This document shows, piece after piece, positions 24,095-31,477 of a stretch of 32,293 bases of DNA. The stretch comes from Clostridiaceae bacterium UBA5444. Its GTDB lineage: Bacteria; Bacillota; Clostridia; Clostridiales; Oxobacteraceae. The first letter of the stretch is position 1. Every line of letters begins with the position of its first letter. The stretch lies in NCBI GenBank assembly GCA_002426575.1, contig DIRE01000063.1, forward strand, positions 1 to 32,293. The letters are read 5' to 3'. A program made the position numbers and the translations under genes. The notes beneath the pieces are model-generated. The model saw nothing but the letters and a program-made list of their open reading frames with translations. It did not search any database and had not been told where the DNA came from.

Positions 24095-24796
24095 TTAATT
24101 TTTTGACTCATGAGTTACTGGTTGACATGCATTACATAAATTACATCCTTTGCATCCAAGTTCTACAAGCTTTGGTTTTTCACCAGTTTTGTTAGCTTTT
24201 CTTATTCTACGATGATTTATAAGTGCCATAAGTATTCCCAAAGTGAAAAATGCTCCTGGTGCAAGTATCATAATTATTGCTGGTTTGTAGGATGCAGGCA
24301 TTATTTTATACCCAAAGACTGTGCCAACTCCGAGCAGCTCTCTTATTATTCCAAGTACTGTAAGAGCTAACGTAAATCCAAGTCCCATACCTAATCCATC
24401 AAACGCAGATGCAAAAACGCCATTTTTAGATGCGAAAGCTTCAGCTCTTCCAAGTATTACACAGTTAACCACTATAAGTGGCATAAATATACCAAGGGCT
24501 TTATAAAGTGATGGAGCAAAGCCCTGCATCAGGAACTGTATTATAGTAACAAATGCAGCAATAACCGTAATGTATGCAGGTATTCTTATTTTTGAAGGTA
24601 TTAACTTTCTTATCAATGATATTGCTACATTAGATAAAACAAGTACTGCTGTAGCAGCAAGCCCCATTCCTAAACCATTTATTGCAGATGTAGTTACTGC
24701 AAGGGTTGGACACATTGCAATAACTTGTACAAATATTGTGTTCTCCTTTATTATTCCATTATATAATCTTTCTTTTGCAATATCTAATTTACTCAT
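24095..24796 (-). CDS. rnfE: Rnf complex subunit E (membrane), with Cys-rich tail
   Basis: The 233-residue membrane subunit has six helices with the conserved Cys residues C29 (IAMCPTLAVTT) and C112 (IVVNCVILGRAEAFA), which pair with those of RnfA. The C-terminal tail after the last helix (about 200-233) is hydrophilic and contains CKGCNLCNAC (C215, C218, C221, C224), a pattern that could bind a metal or [4Fe-4S] cluster. Its start codon shares one base with the rnfG stop (TAATG), and AGGAGG lies 9 bases upstream. Confidence 0.95.
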   Translation of the reverse strand: MSKLDIAKERLYNGIIKENTIFVQVIAMCPTLAVTTSAINGLGMGLAATAVLVLSNVAISLIRKLIPSKIRIPAYITVIAAFVTIIQFLMQGFAPSLYKALGIFMPLIVVNCVILGRAEAFASKNGVFASAFDGLGMGLGFTLALTVLGIIRELLGVGTVFGYKIMPASYKPAIIMILAPGAFFTLGILMALINHRRIRKANKTGEKPKLVELGCKGCNLCNACQPVTHESKN

Positions 24797-25368
24797 TATT
24801 TTTGACCTCCTTTTAGGTTAGAGGTGTAAAATTTAATTGCCTGATTAACACCATTTGTAACTCTCTTTGAAGTAATTGTAGCACCAGTCATTGCGTCAAC
24901 TTGATTCTTTTGGCTAGCACCAGCAGTTACTACCTCAATCCCATTTTCTATAGGTTTATTCTTAAATTGACCAGAGAACTCAGGTTTTGGTGCATTAGCT
25001 CCTAATCCTGGAGTCTCAGAGTGTGACAATATCTTCATACCCTGCAGAATACCATCATTTGTTATTCCAACCATCATTTCTATAGGGCCACCATATCCTT
25101 TTGTAATAACCTTTATGGCATATCCTATTGATTTTCCATCTTTATACCCTTCATTAACTTCTTTTACTGCCCCTTCTCCTGGAATTATCACATCTGATAA
25201 TTTAAACTCACTTGCCTCTGGAAGTACTTCTCTCATGGCATTATTATTAGTTTCAACAATCTGCTTTTCTATAGGCACCCTTGTAATCTCATGAGCAAAG
25301 CCAAGGCATAGTCCGGCTATAGCCGTAACTGCAAATAAAATAAGTCCAAGTCTAATATTCTCTTTCAA
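24796..25368 (-). CDS. rnfG: Rnf complex subunit G (FMN-binding)
   Basis: The 190-residue subunit has one N-terminal membrane helix (about 6-25) and an extracytoplasmic FMN-binding domain. The flavinylation motif is TGAT (161-164) in DAMTGATITS, with FMN expected on Thr164 through a phosphoester bond. HSETPGLGANAPKPEF is the other family signature. The start codon is TTG at 25368, immediately after the rnfD stop, with GAGGTGAAG as ribosome site 6 bases upstream, so translation is probably coupled to rnfD. No ApbE flavin transferase gene is in the window. Confidence 0.95.
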   Translation of the reverse strand: MKENIRLGLILFAVTAIAGLCLGFAHEITRVPIEKQIVETNNNAMREVLPEASEFKLSDVIIPGEGAVKEVNEGYKDGKSIGYAIKVITKGYGGPIEMMVGITNDGILQGMKILSHSETPGLGANAPKPEFSGQFKNKPIENGIEVVTAGASQKNQVDAMTGATITSKRVTNGVNQAIKFYTSNLKGGQK

Positions 25369-26319
25369 TTACTTCACCTCCCCAAACGCTTTAGGTACTG
25401 TGTGTTTATCAATTAAAGGTACAACTAGGTTCATAAGAAGTATTGAATATGATACACCTTCAGGATATCCTCCGCTGTACACACGTATTACTGTGGTGAT
25501 TACCCCACAACCTATACCCATTATTATCTGTCCTTTTGGGGTTATCGGTGAAGTTGAATAATCTGTGGCCATAAAAATAGCACCAAGCATTAGTCCGCCT
25601 GATAATATTTCATACAAAGGTTTTCCCATAAAGAACCCGCCTCTGCCAAAAATCCAAGTCAATATAAATACTGTTCCTATATAGCTAAGTGGTATTCTTA
25701 CAGATATAACCTTTTTATATACGAGGTATGCCCCTCCAATTAAAAGTGCAATTGCTGAAGTCTCTCCTATACAGCCCCCAACATTACCTATAAACAAATC
25801 CCAAAGCTTTGGCAGGCTTCCGCTTCCGTTTTTAAGTAAAGCAAGTGATGTAGCTGATGCTTTCCAATCAACTGACCAAGTAGTCATCTGCACAGGCCAT
25901 GATGCAAGCAAAAATGCTCTTGCTGCAAGAGCCGGGTTCATGAAGTTTTGGCCAAGTCCACCAAAAAACTGTTTAACAATTATTATTGCAAAAAAGCTTC
26001 CGACTACTGGTAACCAGAGTGGCACTGTAACAGGAAGATTAAATGCCAATAAAAGCCCTGTTACTGCAGCGCTTAAATCATTAATTGTTATATCCTGTCC
26101 TGTTAGCTTTTGCCATAGAGCTTCTGCAGCCATTGCTGATAAAACTGATACAAGCACTATCCAAAGAGCATCAAGCTTGAAAAAATATAAAGATGCTGCA
26201 AGCGCAGGCATTAAAGCTATTAATACATCTTTCATAGCGCCTTGTATTGAATTCTTAGAATGTATATGCGGGGATGATGATACCGCATACATTGTTTCAG
26301 ACATTTTTGATTCAGACAT
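25369..26319 (-). CDS. rnfD: Rnf complex subunit D (membrane, FMN-binding)
   Basis: The 316-residue membrane subunit has about 8-10 helices. GGLGQNFMNPALAARAFLLASWP is a family signature, the flavinylation motif KASATSLALL has the expected FMN-bearing Thr near 157, and ATDYSTSPITPKGQ is the conserved C-terminal segment. RnfD is homologous to NqrB and is thought to form part of the ion path. ATG 26319 follows AAAAGG, 15 bases after rnfC. Confidence 0.95.
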   Translation of the reverse strand: MSESKMSETMYAVSSSPHIHSKNSIQGAMKDVLIALMPALAASLYFFKLDALWIVLVSVLSAMAAEALWQKLTGQDITINDLSAAVTGLLLAFNLPVTVPLWLPVVGSFFAIIIVKQFFGGLGQNFMNPALAARAFLLASWPVQMTTWSVDWKASATSLALLKNGSGSLPKLWDLFIGNVGGCIGETSAIALLIGGAYLVYKKVISVRIPLSYIGTVFILTWIFGRGGFFMGKPLYEILSGGLMLGAIFMATDYSTSPITPKGQIIMGIGCGVITTVIRVYSGGYPEGVSYSILLMNLVVPLIDKHTVPKAFGEVK

Positions 26320-26333
26320 ATACCTTTTCCCCC

Positions 26334-27653
26334 TTATTTTTTCCTATTAGATAGAACTGTACATTTCCCCGTACGGAATGATTGAACTAAATATCTATTT
26401 GAAGGACAAACAAAAGAACATGACCCACATTCTATACAGTCCATACCATGATATTTTTCAAAACTTTCAAAATCATCTCTCAAAACAAATGAGTTTAGGG
26501 TACAAGGCAACAAGTTCATGGGGCAAGCTTCAACGCATTTTCCACATCTTATACAATTTCTTTCCTTTTCTAACTTTGCTTCTTCCTCTGTTAGACAAAG
26601 AATAGCGGATGTCCCTTTAACAACGGGCACATCTAAGGTATAAAGTGAAATGCCCATCATAGGCCCACCAGATATTATCTTAACAGGCTCTTTTGTAAAC
26701 CCTCCTGCAGCTTCTATAAGTTCTCTAGTAGATGTTCCAATTCTTACATTGAAGTTTTTAGGCTCTTTTATAGCCCCTCCCGATACAGTAACTATTCTTC
26801 TCATTAGGGGTCTGCCCTTTATTACGGCTCTTTCTATAGCAACTACAGTGTCAATATTTTGTACAATGCATCCAATATCACAAGGAAGTCCTCCTGAAGG
26901 TACTTCTTTTCCTGTTATTGCATAAACAAGCAGTCTTTCTCCGCCTTGAGGGTATTTTGTTTTAAGAGCCTTTACCTCTATGTTAGGCTCATTTTCTACA
27001 GCCTTTTCCATTGCTTCTATGGCATCAGGCTTGTTATTTTCAATACCTATATATCCTTTTGCTCCAGGAAATAGATGAAGTATTATCTTTAGCCCTTCAA
27101 CCACTCTGTCAGTCTTCTCAAGCATCACTCTATGATCAGATGTTAAGTAAGGCTCACATTCTGCACCATTTATTATTATTGTGTCAATCTTTTTATCTGC
27201 AGGTGGTGATAATTTTACATGGGTAGGAAATCCTGCCCCCCCCATACCTACAATACCTGCTTCATGGATTATATTAATAATTTCTTCCCTTGATAGGGAA
27301 TCATATTTTTCATGAGGAAGTAATGTTGTACCTTGTTCAAAGGCCCCATCATTTTCTATAACAACAGACATTACTTTCATTCCATTTGGATGAAGCATTG
27401 GTGTTACATCTTTTACTACTCCTGATACACTGCTGTGTATTGGTGATGATATAAACTTTTTTGAATCTCCTATCTTTTGACCTACAAGTACCTTGTCCCC
27501 TTTTTTAACAAGAGGCTCACAGGTTGCTCCTGCATTCTGCAGCATAGGAAAAACTAAAATTTCTTTGGGCTTTAACCGCTCTATAGGCTTATTCTCTGTA
27601 TACTGCTTACCATGCGGTGGATATACCCCATGCCTAAATGTCAAAGATTTCAT
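26334..27653 (-). CDS. rnfC: Rnf complex subunit C (NADH/FMN and iron-sulfur)
   Basis: The 439-residue cytoplasmic subunit has the FMN/NAD-binding motif VGMGGAGFPTHVK (136-147), NGAECEPYLTSDHR, GGERLLVYAITG and two C-terminal [4Fe-4S] motifs, CIRCGKCVEACP (367-378) and CIECGSCSFVCP (406-417). This is the site where NAD+ is reduced. Rnf oxidises ferredoxin and exports Na+ or H+, giving anaerobes an ion gradient. This is the first gene of the operon, with GGGAGGG about 7 bases before the ATG. A weak -35/-10 pair (TTGAAA, TGCTAT, 18 bases apart) lies near 27690-27720 on this strand. Confidence 0.97.
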   Translation of the reverse strand: MKSLTFRHGVYPPHGKQYTENKPIERLKPKEILVFPMLQNAGATCEPLVKKGDKVLVGQKIGDSKKFISSPIHSSVSGVVKDVTPMLHPNGMKVMSVVIENDGAFEQGTTLLPHEKYDSLSREEIINIIHEAGIVGMGGAGFPTHVKLSPPADKKIDTIIINGAECEPYLTSDHRVMLEKTDRVVEGLKIILHLFPGAKGYIGIENNKPDAIEAMEKAVENEPNIEVKALKTKYPQGGERLLVYAITGKEVPSGGLPCDIGCIVQNIDTVVAIERAVIKGRPLMRRIVTVSGGAIKEPKNFNVRIGTSTRELIEAAGGFTKEPVKIISGGPMMGISLYTLDVPVVKGTSAILCLTEEEAKLEKERNCIRCGKCVEACPMNLLPCTLNSFVLRDDFESFEKYHGMDCIECGSCSFVCPSNRYLVQSFRTGKCTVLSNRKK

Positions 27654-27749
27654 AAAAACCCTCCCGCCTTATATTATATTAATATTGAAATAGCAAAGGC
27701 TTTTGTAAAAGCATTTCAAATTAAGCAGGCCCTTGCCCTATTGCATACT

Positions 27750-27780
27750 GAAACTCCCGGCAGCTAAAGCTGCGGGGTTC
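27750..27780. mobile_element. solo IS200/IS605-type end hairpin
   Basis: The sequence around GAAACTCCCGGCAGCTAAAGC forms a tight hairpin: CCC/GGG flanks and GCAGCT/AGCTGC with an AA loop. This word is typical of the ends of IS200/IS605-family elements in Firmicutes, next to the TnpB gene and its guide RNA. No tnpA or tnpB is present, so this is a solo end or a scar. It is assigned from recall of the motif, not from a search. Confidence 0.4.
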
Positions 27781-27807
27781 CATTGTAATTCCTTGTAAAT
27801 TTAATAA

Positions 27808-27962
27808 AGAAGACACCAATATTTTACATAAAAATATTCCAATGTCTTCTACATATTTTGTAATAAAAAATATGTAACAAGTAGAAACTGCTTGTACATC
27901 TATATGCTACAAACGCCCTATTTATATAAGTAGATAAATTTACTTTTCAAGTATAATTTATC
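27808..27962. other. run of hairpins of unknown role
   Basis: Several inverted repeats follow one another in an otherwise gene-free stretch. AGAAGACA (27808-27815) pairs with TGTCTTCT (27843-27850) around an inner AATATTTT/AAAATATT pairing. Then come ACATATTTT with AAAATATGT, ACAAG with CTTGT, and GATAAATTTAC (27933-27943) with GTATAATTTATC (27951-27962). They may be the remains of an IS200/IS605-like element or a structured RNA. No reading frame is seen. Confidence 0.35.
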
Positions 27963-28291
27963 ACAAAAATAGACAGTTAGCAACTTAGTTATGTTATTAA
28001 CAAGTTTCCATATACTGTGAAAGGTATGCCCATAGATTCGCTTATATAAGGTGTTTAGCTGGCTACTTCTATCTATCTATGCCTAAATGCTGTAAATATA
28101 ATGTCTTTTATTGTCTGCTGCTTTATACTCCATTTACCTATAGATTGTTAATTATTTTTCTTTTTCTGCACACTTATAATATTTAAAGAATACTGTATTA
28201 AAATGATATGTATTTATACAATATTTTATGTTTTTCTATTCTCACCTAAAATATAATGATTCTCATAACCATTTACAAACCGTTGTCGCTA
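27963..28291. other. AT-rich intergenic stretch
   Basis: I see no gene, no tRNA and no clear terminator or riboswitch here. The region is AT-rich with short TCTATCTATC-type tandem words near 28067-28080. It is the rest of the long gap between the divergent rnf operon and the CDF transporter gene. Confidence 0.35.
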
Positions 28292-28320
28292 TTGACTTTG
28301 GTAACCATTGGTGTTAAACT
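28292..28320 (+). promoter_or_regulatory. promoter of the CDF transporter gene
   Basis: TTGACT (28292-28297) and TAAACT (28315-28320) are 17 bases apart. The spacer contains the palindrome TGGTAACCA (28299-28307), which could be an operator for a metal-responsive repressor. That role is a guess. Confidence 0.5.
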
Positions 28321-28362
28321 TTACCTTGAATAATATATGTAATTGAGAATAGGAGTATATAA

Positions 28363-28416
28363 ATGGATATTTGTTTTTATATTAACTTCTATTACTTTAT
28401 GGAGGGTGTACTATGA
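28363..28416 (+). CDS. 17-residue leader peptide ORF upstream of the CDF gene
   Basis: The ORF encodes MDICFYINFYYFMEGVL, rich in Tyr, Phe and Ile, and ends with TGA that overlaps the CDF start as ATGA (28413-28416). It has its own ribosome site, AGGAG at 28351-28355, 7 bases before its ATG. The CDF ribosome site (GGAGGG, 28401-28406) lies inside it. This geometry suggests translational coupling or a leader-peptide control of the transporter gene. It is short, so chance cannot be excluded. Confidence 0.45.
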   Translation: MDICFYINFYYFMEGVL

Positions 28417-29372
28417 GTGATTTCACTATTAAAACTGTAGATTTTATGATCAAGAAGTTTGTAAAGGATCCAACTCTTGATAGAAAGGTTACAGATCCAA
28501 CGTTAAGAAAAAAATATGCTTATTTAGAGGCATGGGTTAGTATTGTTGGAAATTTTGTTTTAGCTTTAATAAAGGTTTTACTAGGGTTAATGTTAAATAG
28601 TATTTCGCTTCTTGCAGATGCTGCGCATACGGCATCAGATGTACTGACTTCAGTAGTTGTTTTGTTAGGTTTTAAAATTTCAAGTTCTCCTGCTGACAAA
28701 AAACATCCATATGGTCATGGCAGGGTTGAATTTATAGCATCGCTAATTATATCAGTAATGCTGCTTTTTATAGGTATTGAGTTTGGAAAGTCTTCCTATA
28801 CCCGTTTAACAGCAAATGTTGCAGTAAAAGGAAGTTATGTCGTGGCACTTATAATGGTATTAGGAGCCTTGCTAAAAGAATGGATGGCTCGTTTTTCAGT
28901 TGAGTTAGGTACCCGTACAGATTCATCTGCACTTATTGCAGACGCATGGCATCATAGAACAGATGGAATAGCATCTATTTTAGTTGCTGTAGCAATAGTT
29001 GCTTCCCAGTTTGGGTATTATAGAGTGGATGCTATATTTGGACTTTTAGTTTCTGCTTTGATTATATATACAGGAATTAGTATTGCTATTGACTCTACTT
29101 CTAAATTAATTGGTGAGGTTCCTGAAGATGAAGTTTTAAAAGATATAGAAAATACAGCTCTACAGGTAGCTGGAGTCTCAGGTGTTCATAAAATTAATAT
29201 ATATAACTATGGCTCTTACGAAGAAATCTGCCTTCACGTGCAGGTTGAGGACGATTTCTCCTTAGTAAAGGCTCATGATATCTCAGAGGAAGTAGAAAGA
29301 GTTATAGAAGAGAAAACTAATTCTCGAGTTACTGTACATGTAGAACCTTTAAGCGATTTAGCTAAACAATAA
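28413..29372 (+). CDS. cation diffusion facilitator (CDF) metal-efflux transporter
   Basis: A 319-residue CDF transporter with six predicted helices exports a divalent metal (Zn, Mn, Co, Fe or Cd) in exchange for protons. The first site is D69 and H72xxxD76 (ADAAHTASD) and the second is D177 and H180xxxD184 (ADAWHHRTD). The conserved KKHPYGHGR is at 97-104. The C-terminal cytoplasmic domain (about 230-319) has GVHKINIYNYGSYEEICLHVQV and ends in VTVHVEPL, as in FieF/MntE-like proteins. The metal cannot be assigned. The gene stands alone with its own promoter and leader ORF and ends at a strong shared terminator. Confidence 0.95.
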   Translation: MSDFTIKTVDFMIKKFVKDPTLDRKVTDPTLRKKYAYLEAWVSIVGNFVLALIKVLLGLMLNSISLLADAAHTASDVLTSVVVLLGFKISSSPADKKHPYGHGRVEFIASLIISVMLLFIGIEFGKSSYTRLTANVAVKGSYVVALIMVLGALLKEWMARFSVELGTRTDSSALIADAWHHRTDGIASILVAVAIVASQFGYYRVDAIFGLLVSALIIYTGISIAIDSTSKLIGEVPEDEVLKDIENTALQVAGVSGVHKINIYNYGSYEEICLHVQVEDDFSLVKAHDISEEVERVIEEKTNSRVTVHVEPLSDLAKQ

Positions 29373-29377
29373 AAGAA

Positions 29378-29423
29378 GCCCTAGGATATTAGTGTAAATT
29401 GTAAATATCCTAGGGCATTTTTT
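29378..29423. terminator. bidirectional terminator between CDF and hexosaminidase genes
   Basis: A perfect 13-bp stem, GCCCTAGGATATT (29378-29390) with AATATCCTAGGGC (29404-29416), is followed by a run of six T (29418-29423) for the plus strand. On the minus strand the stem is followed by TTCTTTTA, so it can also end the hexosaminidase transcript. Confidence 0.9.
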
Positions 29424-31293
29424 ACTCGCCAATACTTCTTAAATAGCTGCATATATGAGTTATAAATCCTCTTATACGGTACAGTTCACTTTCCTTATTT
29501 CTGTTTCTCCATGCTCTCATATAATCTGCTAGCCATACTTCAAAAAGCGGTGCTAATTGTGATGGCGCATATATAAGTTTAGTATCCTCGAGCCCTAAAT
29601 CATACTTTTTAATTATAAGAGCAAGTGCATCATACAAAGCAATTCCTCTTGCTGATATGCAAAACTCCCCAATATCTTTACTATATTTTGGGGAAATGCC
29701 CCTAGATATCTTTAATAATTCATTTTGGAGTTCTAATACTCTATCATGAGCATTTATAAGCTTCTCGTCGGGTATATCAAAATGTTCCTTTTTCTGCTCA
29801 ATGCTAATCTTAGGGAATCCTATAAACTTATTTTCCTTCCAGCATGTAATTTGAAAGTGATCAACAATCTGCTGACGAGAAATCTCTCTTAGAATATTTA
29901 CTAAAGAACCTGTTTGATCCCCATATTCAATAGTTGAAATTTCCTTATCTACAGTAGAAAAGTCTTTATTATAATCAGGATTCCATGATAGTGAAGCTCC
30001 ATATATCATGCCAGGTATAGAGTTCCCCAAAAGATTTATATTCCCATAATCTCCCCAGTTGGTATTTAGTACGCCAGCTGCATTATATTTTTTGCCGTAA
30101 TTAACCATGTTCTTTATATTAGAATATGAAGAATCAAAGTCATTCATTAGGTGATTCCAGCCACCTACTCCAGGACATACATACTGTGTAAGTCCTGTAT
30201 CTGCAATTGCCTTTATCCTATCCTCTTCAGGTTCTGCACTGTAATCCCAGTTCAAACAGATTATATCTTTAGGTATCTGTTCAAATACTTCTGGATGATT
30301 AAGTACCACATCACCCCAAAACATAACCTTTTTATCATACTTTTTAACTGTATCAACTATCTTATTAAGGAAAGTTATGTAAAGTTGTCCCTTGCCTATT
30401 TTCTCTGCTAATTCTTTATTTTTCCCTTCCCCTAAGTCAAAAGTTTCATCCCCACAGATATTAAACTTATCTGATGAAAATAGCGGTATGAATTCATCAA
30501 GCATTTCGCCTACAAATTCAATGCTTTCCGGATTAGAAACATCTAATGTGTGATGAAGCATACGCCCTATCCATGAATATGGTTTATCTGCATCATCACT
30601 ATTTTCTAACTCACATAGATTGCTATATGACTTTGATGATAATATCATATACATATGACCAAAGGATGATAATGATGGCACAAGTTCAATATGGCGTTTT
30701 ATACAGTATTCATCAAGTTCTAATATATCTTCAGCAGTAAGGGGATCCGCCCCGGCCCAAACCTCGCTAAAGTTTTTAAATGCAAAGGTATGCTCTATAT
30801 ATAACTGAATCTGATTTATTTTATAAAATGCCGCCCTATCCACTAACTCTTTTAGAGTATCTAAAGTGGGTACACATCCTCTTGATACATCATGATAAAA
30901 GCCCCTATTAGCAAAATAAGGCTCATCCTTAATATAAAGTTGAGAAATCTCCATTCCTTCACTTCTTATAATCTGCCTTAATGTCTGCACGCCATAGAAC
31001 AGCCCTGCATCATCAGCACCTATGATTTCAATAATGTTTTCTTTAACAAAAATCTCATAGGACTCATTTTTGCCTTCTCTCTTTTTTAAATAAATTGAGT
31101 TTTCTTCAATTTTAAAAGATTTTGTAATAGGTAGATTTAATTTTACATCTTGGAATATTTCCTCTTTTAGCAGTCGAGCAGATTCCATGTCACTATTATT
31201 GCATGAAGCATCTAATACTATTTTTGCTTTAGGTAATAAAATAAAATATCCGTCTTTCACTTTAACCTCTTTAGGAGATGGAAGCAAAAACAT
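29422..31293 (-). CDS. GH20 beta-N-acetylhexosaminidase
   Basis: A protein of 623 residues with an N-terminal GH20b domain (about 1-120) and the GH20 catalytic barrel. The barrel starts RGFYHDVSRGCVPTLDTLKELVD, and its catalytic Asp-Glu pair is D282-E283 in NICGDETFDLGEG. MFWGDVVLNHPE and LNTNWGDYGN supply later loops. Such enzymes remove terminal GlcNAc or GalNAc residues by substrate-assisted catalysis. There is no signal peptide, so it may act inside the cell on imported oligosaccharides or muropeptides. I chose the ATG at 31293 (AAGGTG about 9 bases upstream) rather than a GTG four codons earlier. It is divergent to a lipoprotein gene and convergent with the CDF gene; no sugar transporter is adjacent. 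Confidence 0.92.
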   Translation of the reverse strand: MFLLPSPKEVKVKDGYFILLPKAKIVLDASCNNSDMESARLLKEEIFQDVKLNLPITKSFKIEENSIYLKKREGKNESYEIFVKENIIEIIGADDAGLFYGVQTLRQIIRSEGMEISQLYIKDEPYFANRGFYHDVSRGCVPTLDTLKELVDRAAFYKINQIQLYIEHTFAFKNFSEVWAGADPLTAEDILELDEYCIKRHIELVPSLSSFGHMYMILSSKSYSNLCELENSDDADKPYSWIGRMLHHTLDVSNPESIEFVGEMLDEFIPLFSSDKFNICGDETFDLGEGKNKELAEKIGKGQLYITFLNKIVDTVKKYDKKVMFWGDVVLNHPEVFEQIPKDIICLNWDYSAEPEEDRIKAIADTGLTQYVCPGVGGWNHLMNDFDSSYSNIKNMVNYGKKYNAAGVLNTNWGDYGNINLLGNSIPGMIYGASLSWNPDYNKDFSTVDKEISTIEYGDQTGSLVNILREISRQQIVDHFQITCWKENKFIGFPKISIEQKKEHFDIPDEKLINAHDRVLELQNELLKISRGISPKYSKDIGEFCISARGIALYDALALIIKKYDLGLEDTKLIYAPSQLAPLFEVWLADYMRAWRNRNKESELYRIRGFITHICSYLRSIGE

Positions 31294-31477
31294 ACTAATC
31301 CACACCTTTCTAATTTTATATATATATGTTCCATTACTTTATATTAAACACAATTCTATGGATTATTGCAATGGCAACCTATAAAGTTATTTTAAAGTTT
31401 TTTAATAAAAAATCACATTTAATCAAATATTAATACCAGAACCGTAATTTAATTTTTTATAAGTGGAGGTTTTGGTT

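Noticed and set aside
28255..28275. Fur-box-like sequence TAATGATTCTCATAA
   Set aside because: Only about 5 of 7 half-site positions are symmetric and it lies 20 bases upstream of the -35 box. The match is too weak to call.
28250..28412. NiCo or manganese riboswitch upstream of the CDF gene
   Set aside because: I did not find the conserved G-rich internal loops or the four-way junction of the NiCo (czcD) motif, nor the yybP-ykoY core. The visible features are a promoter and a leader ORF.
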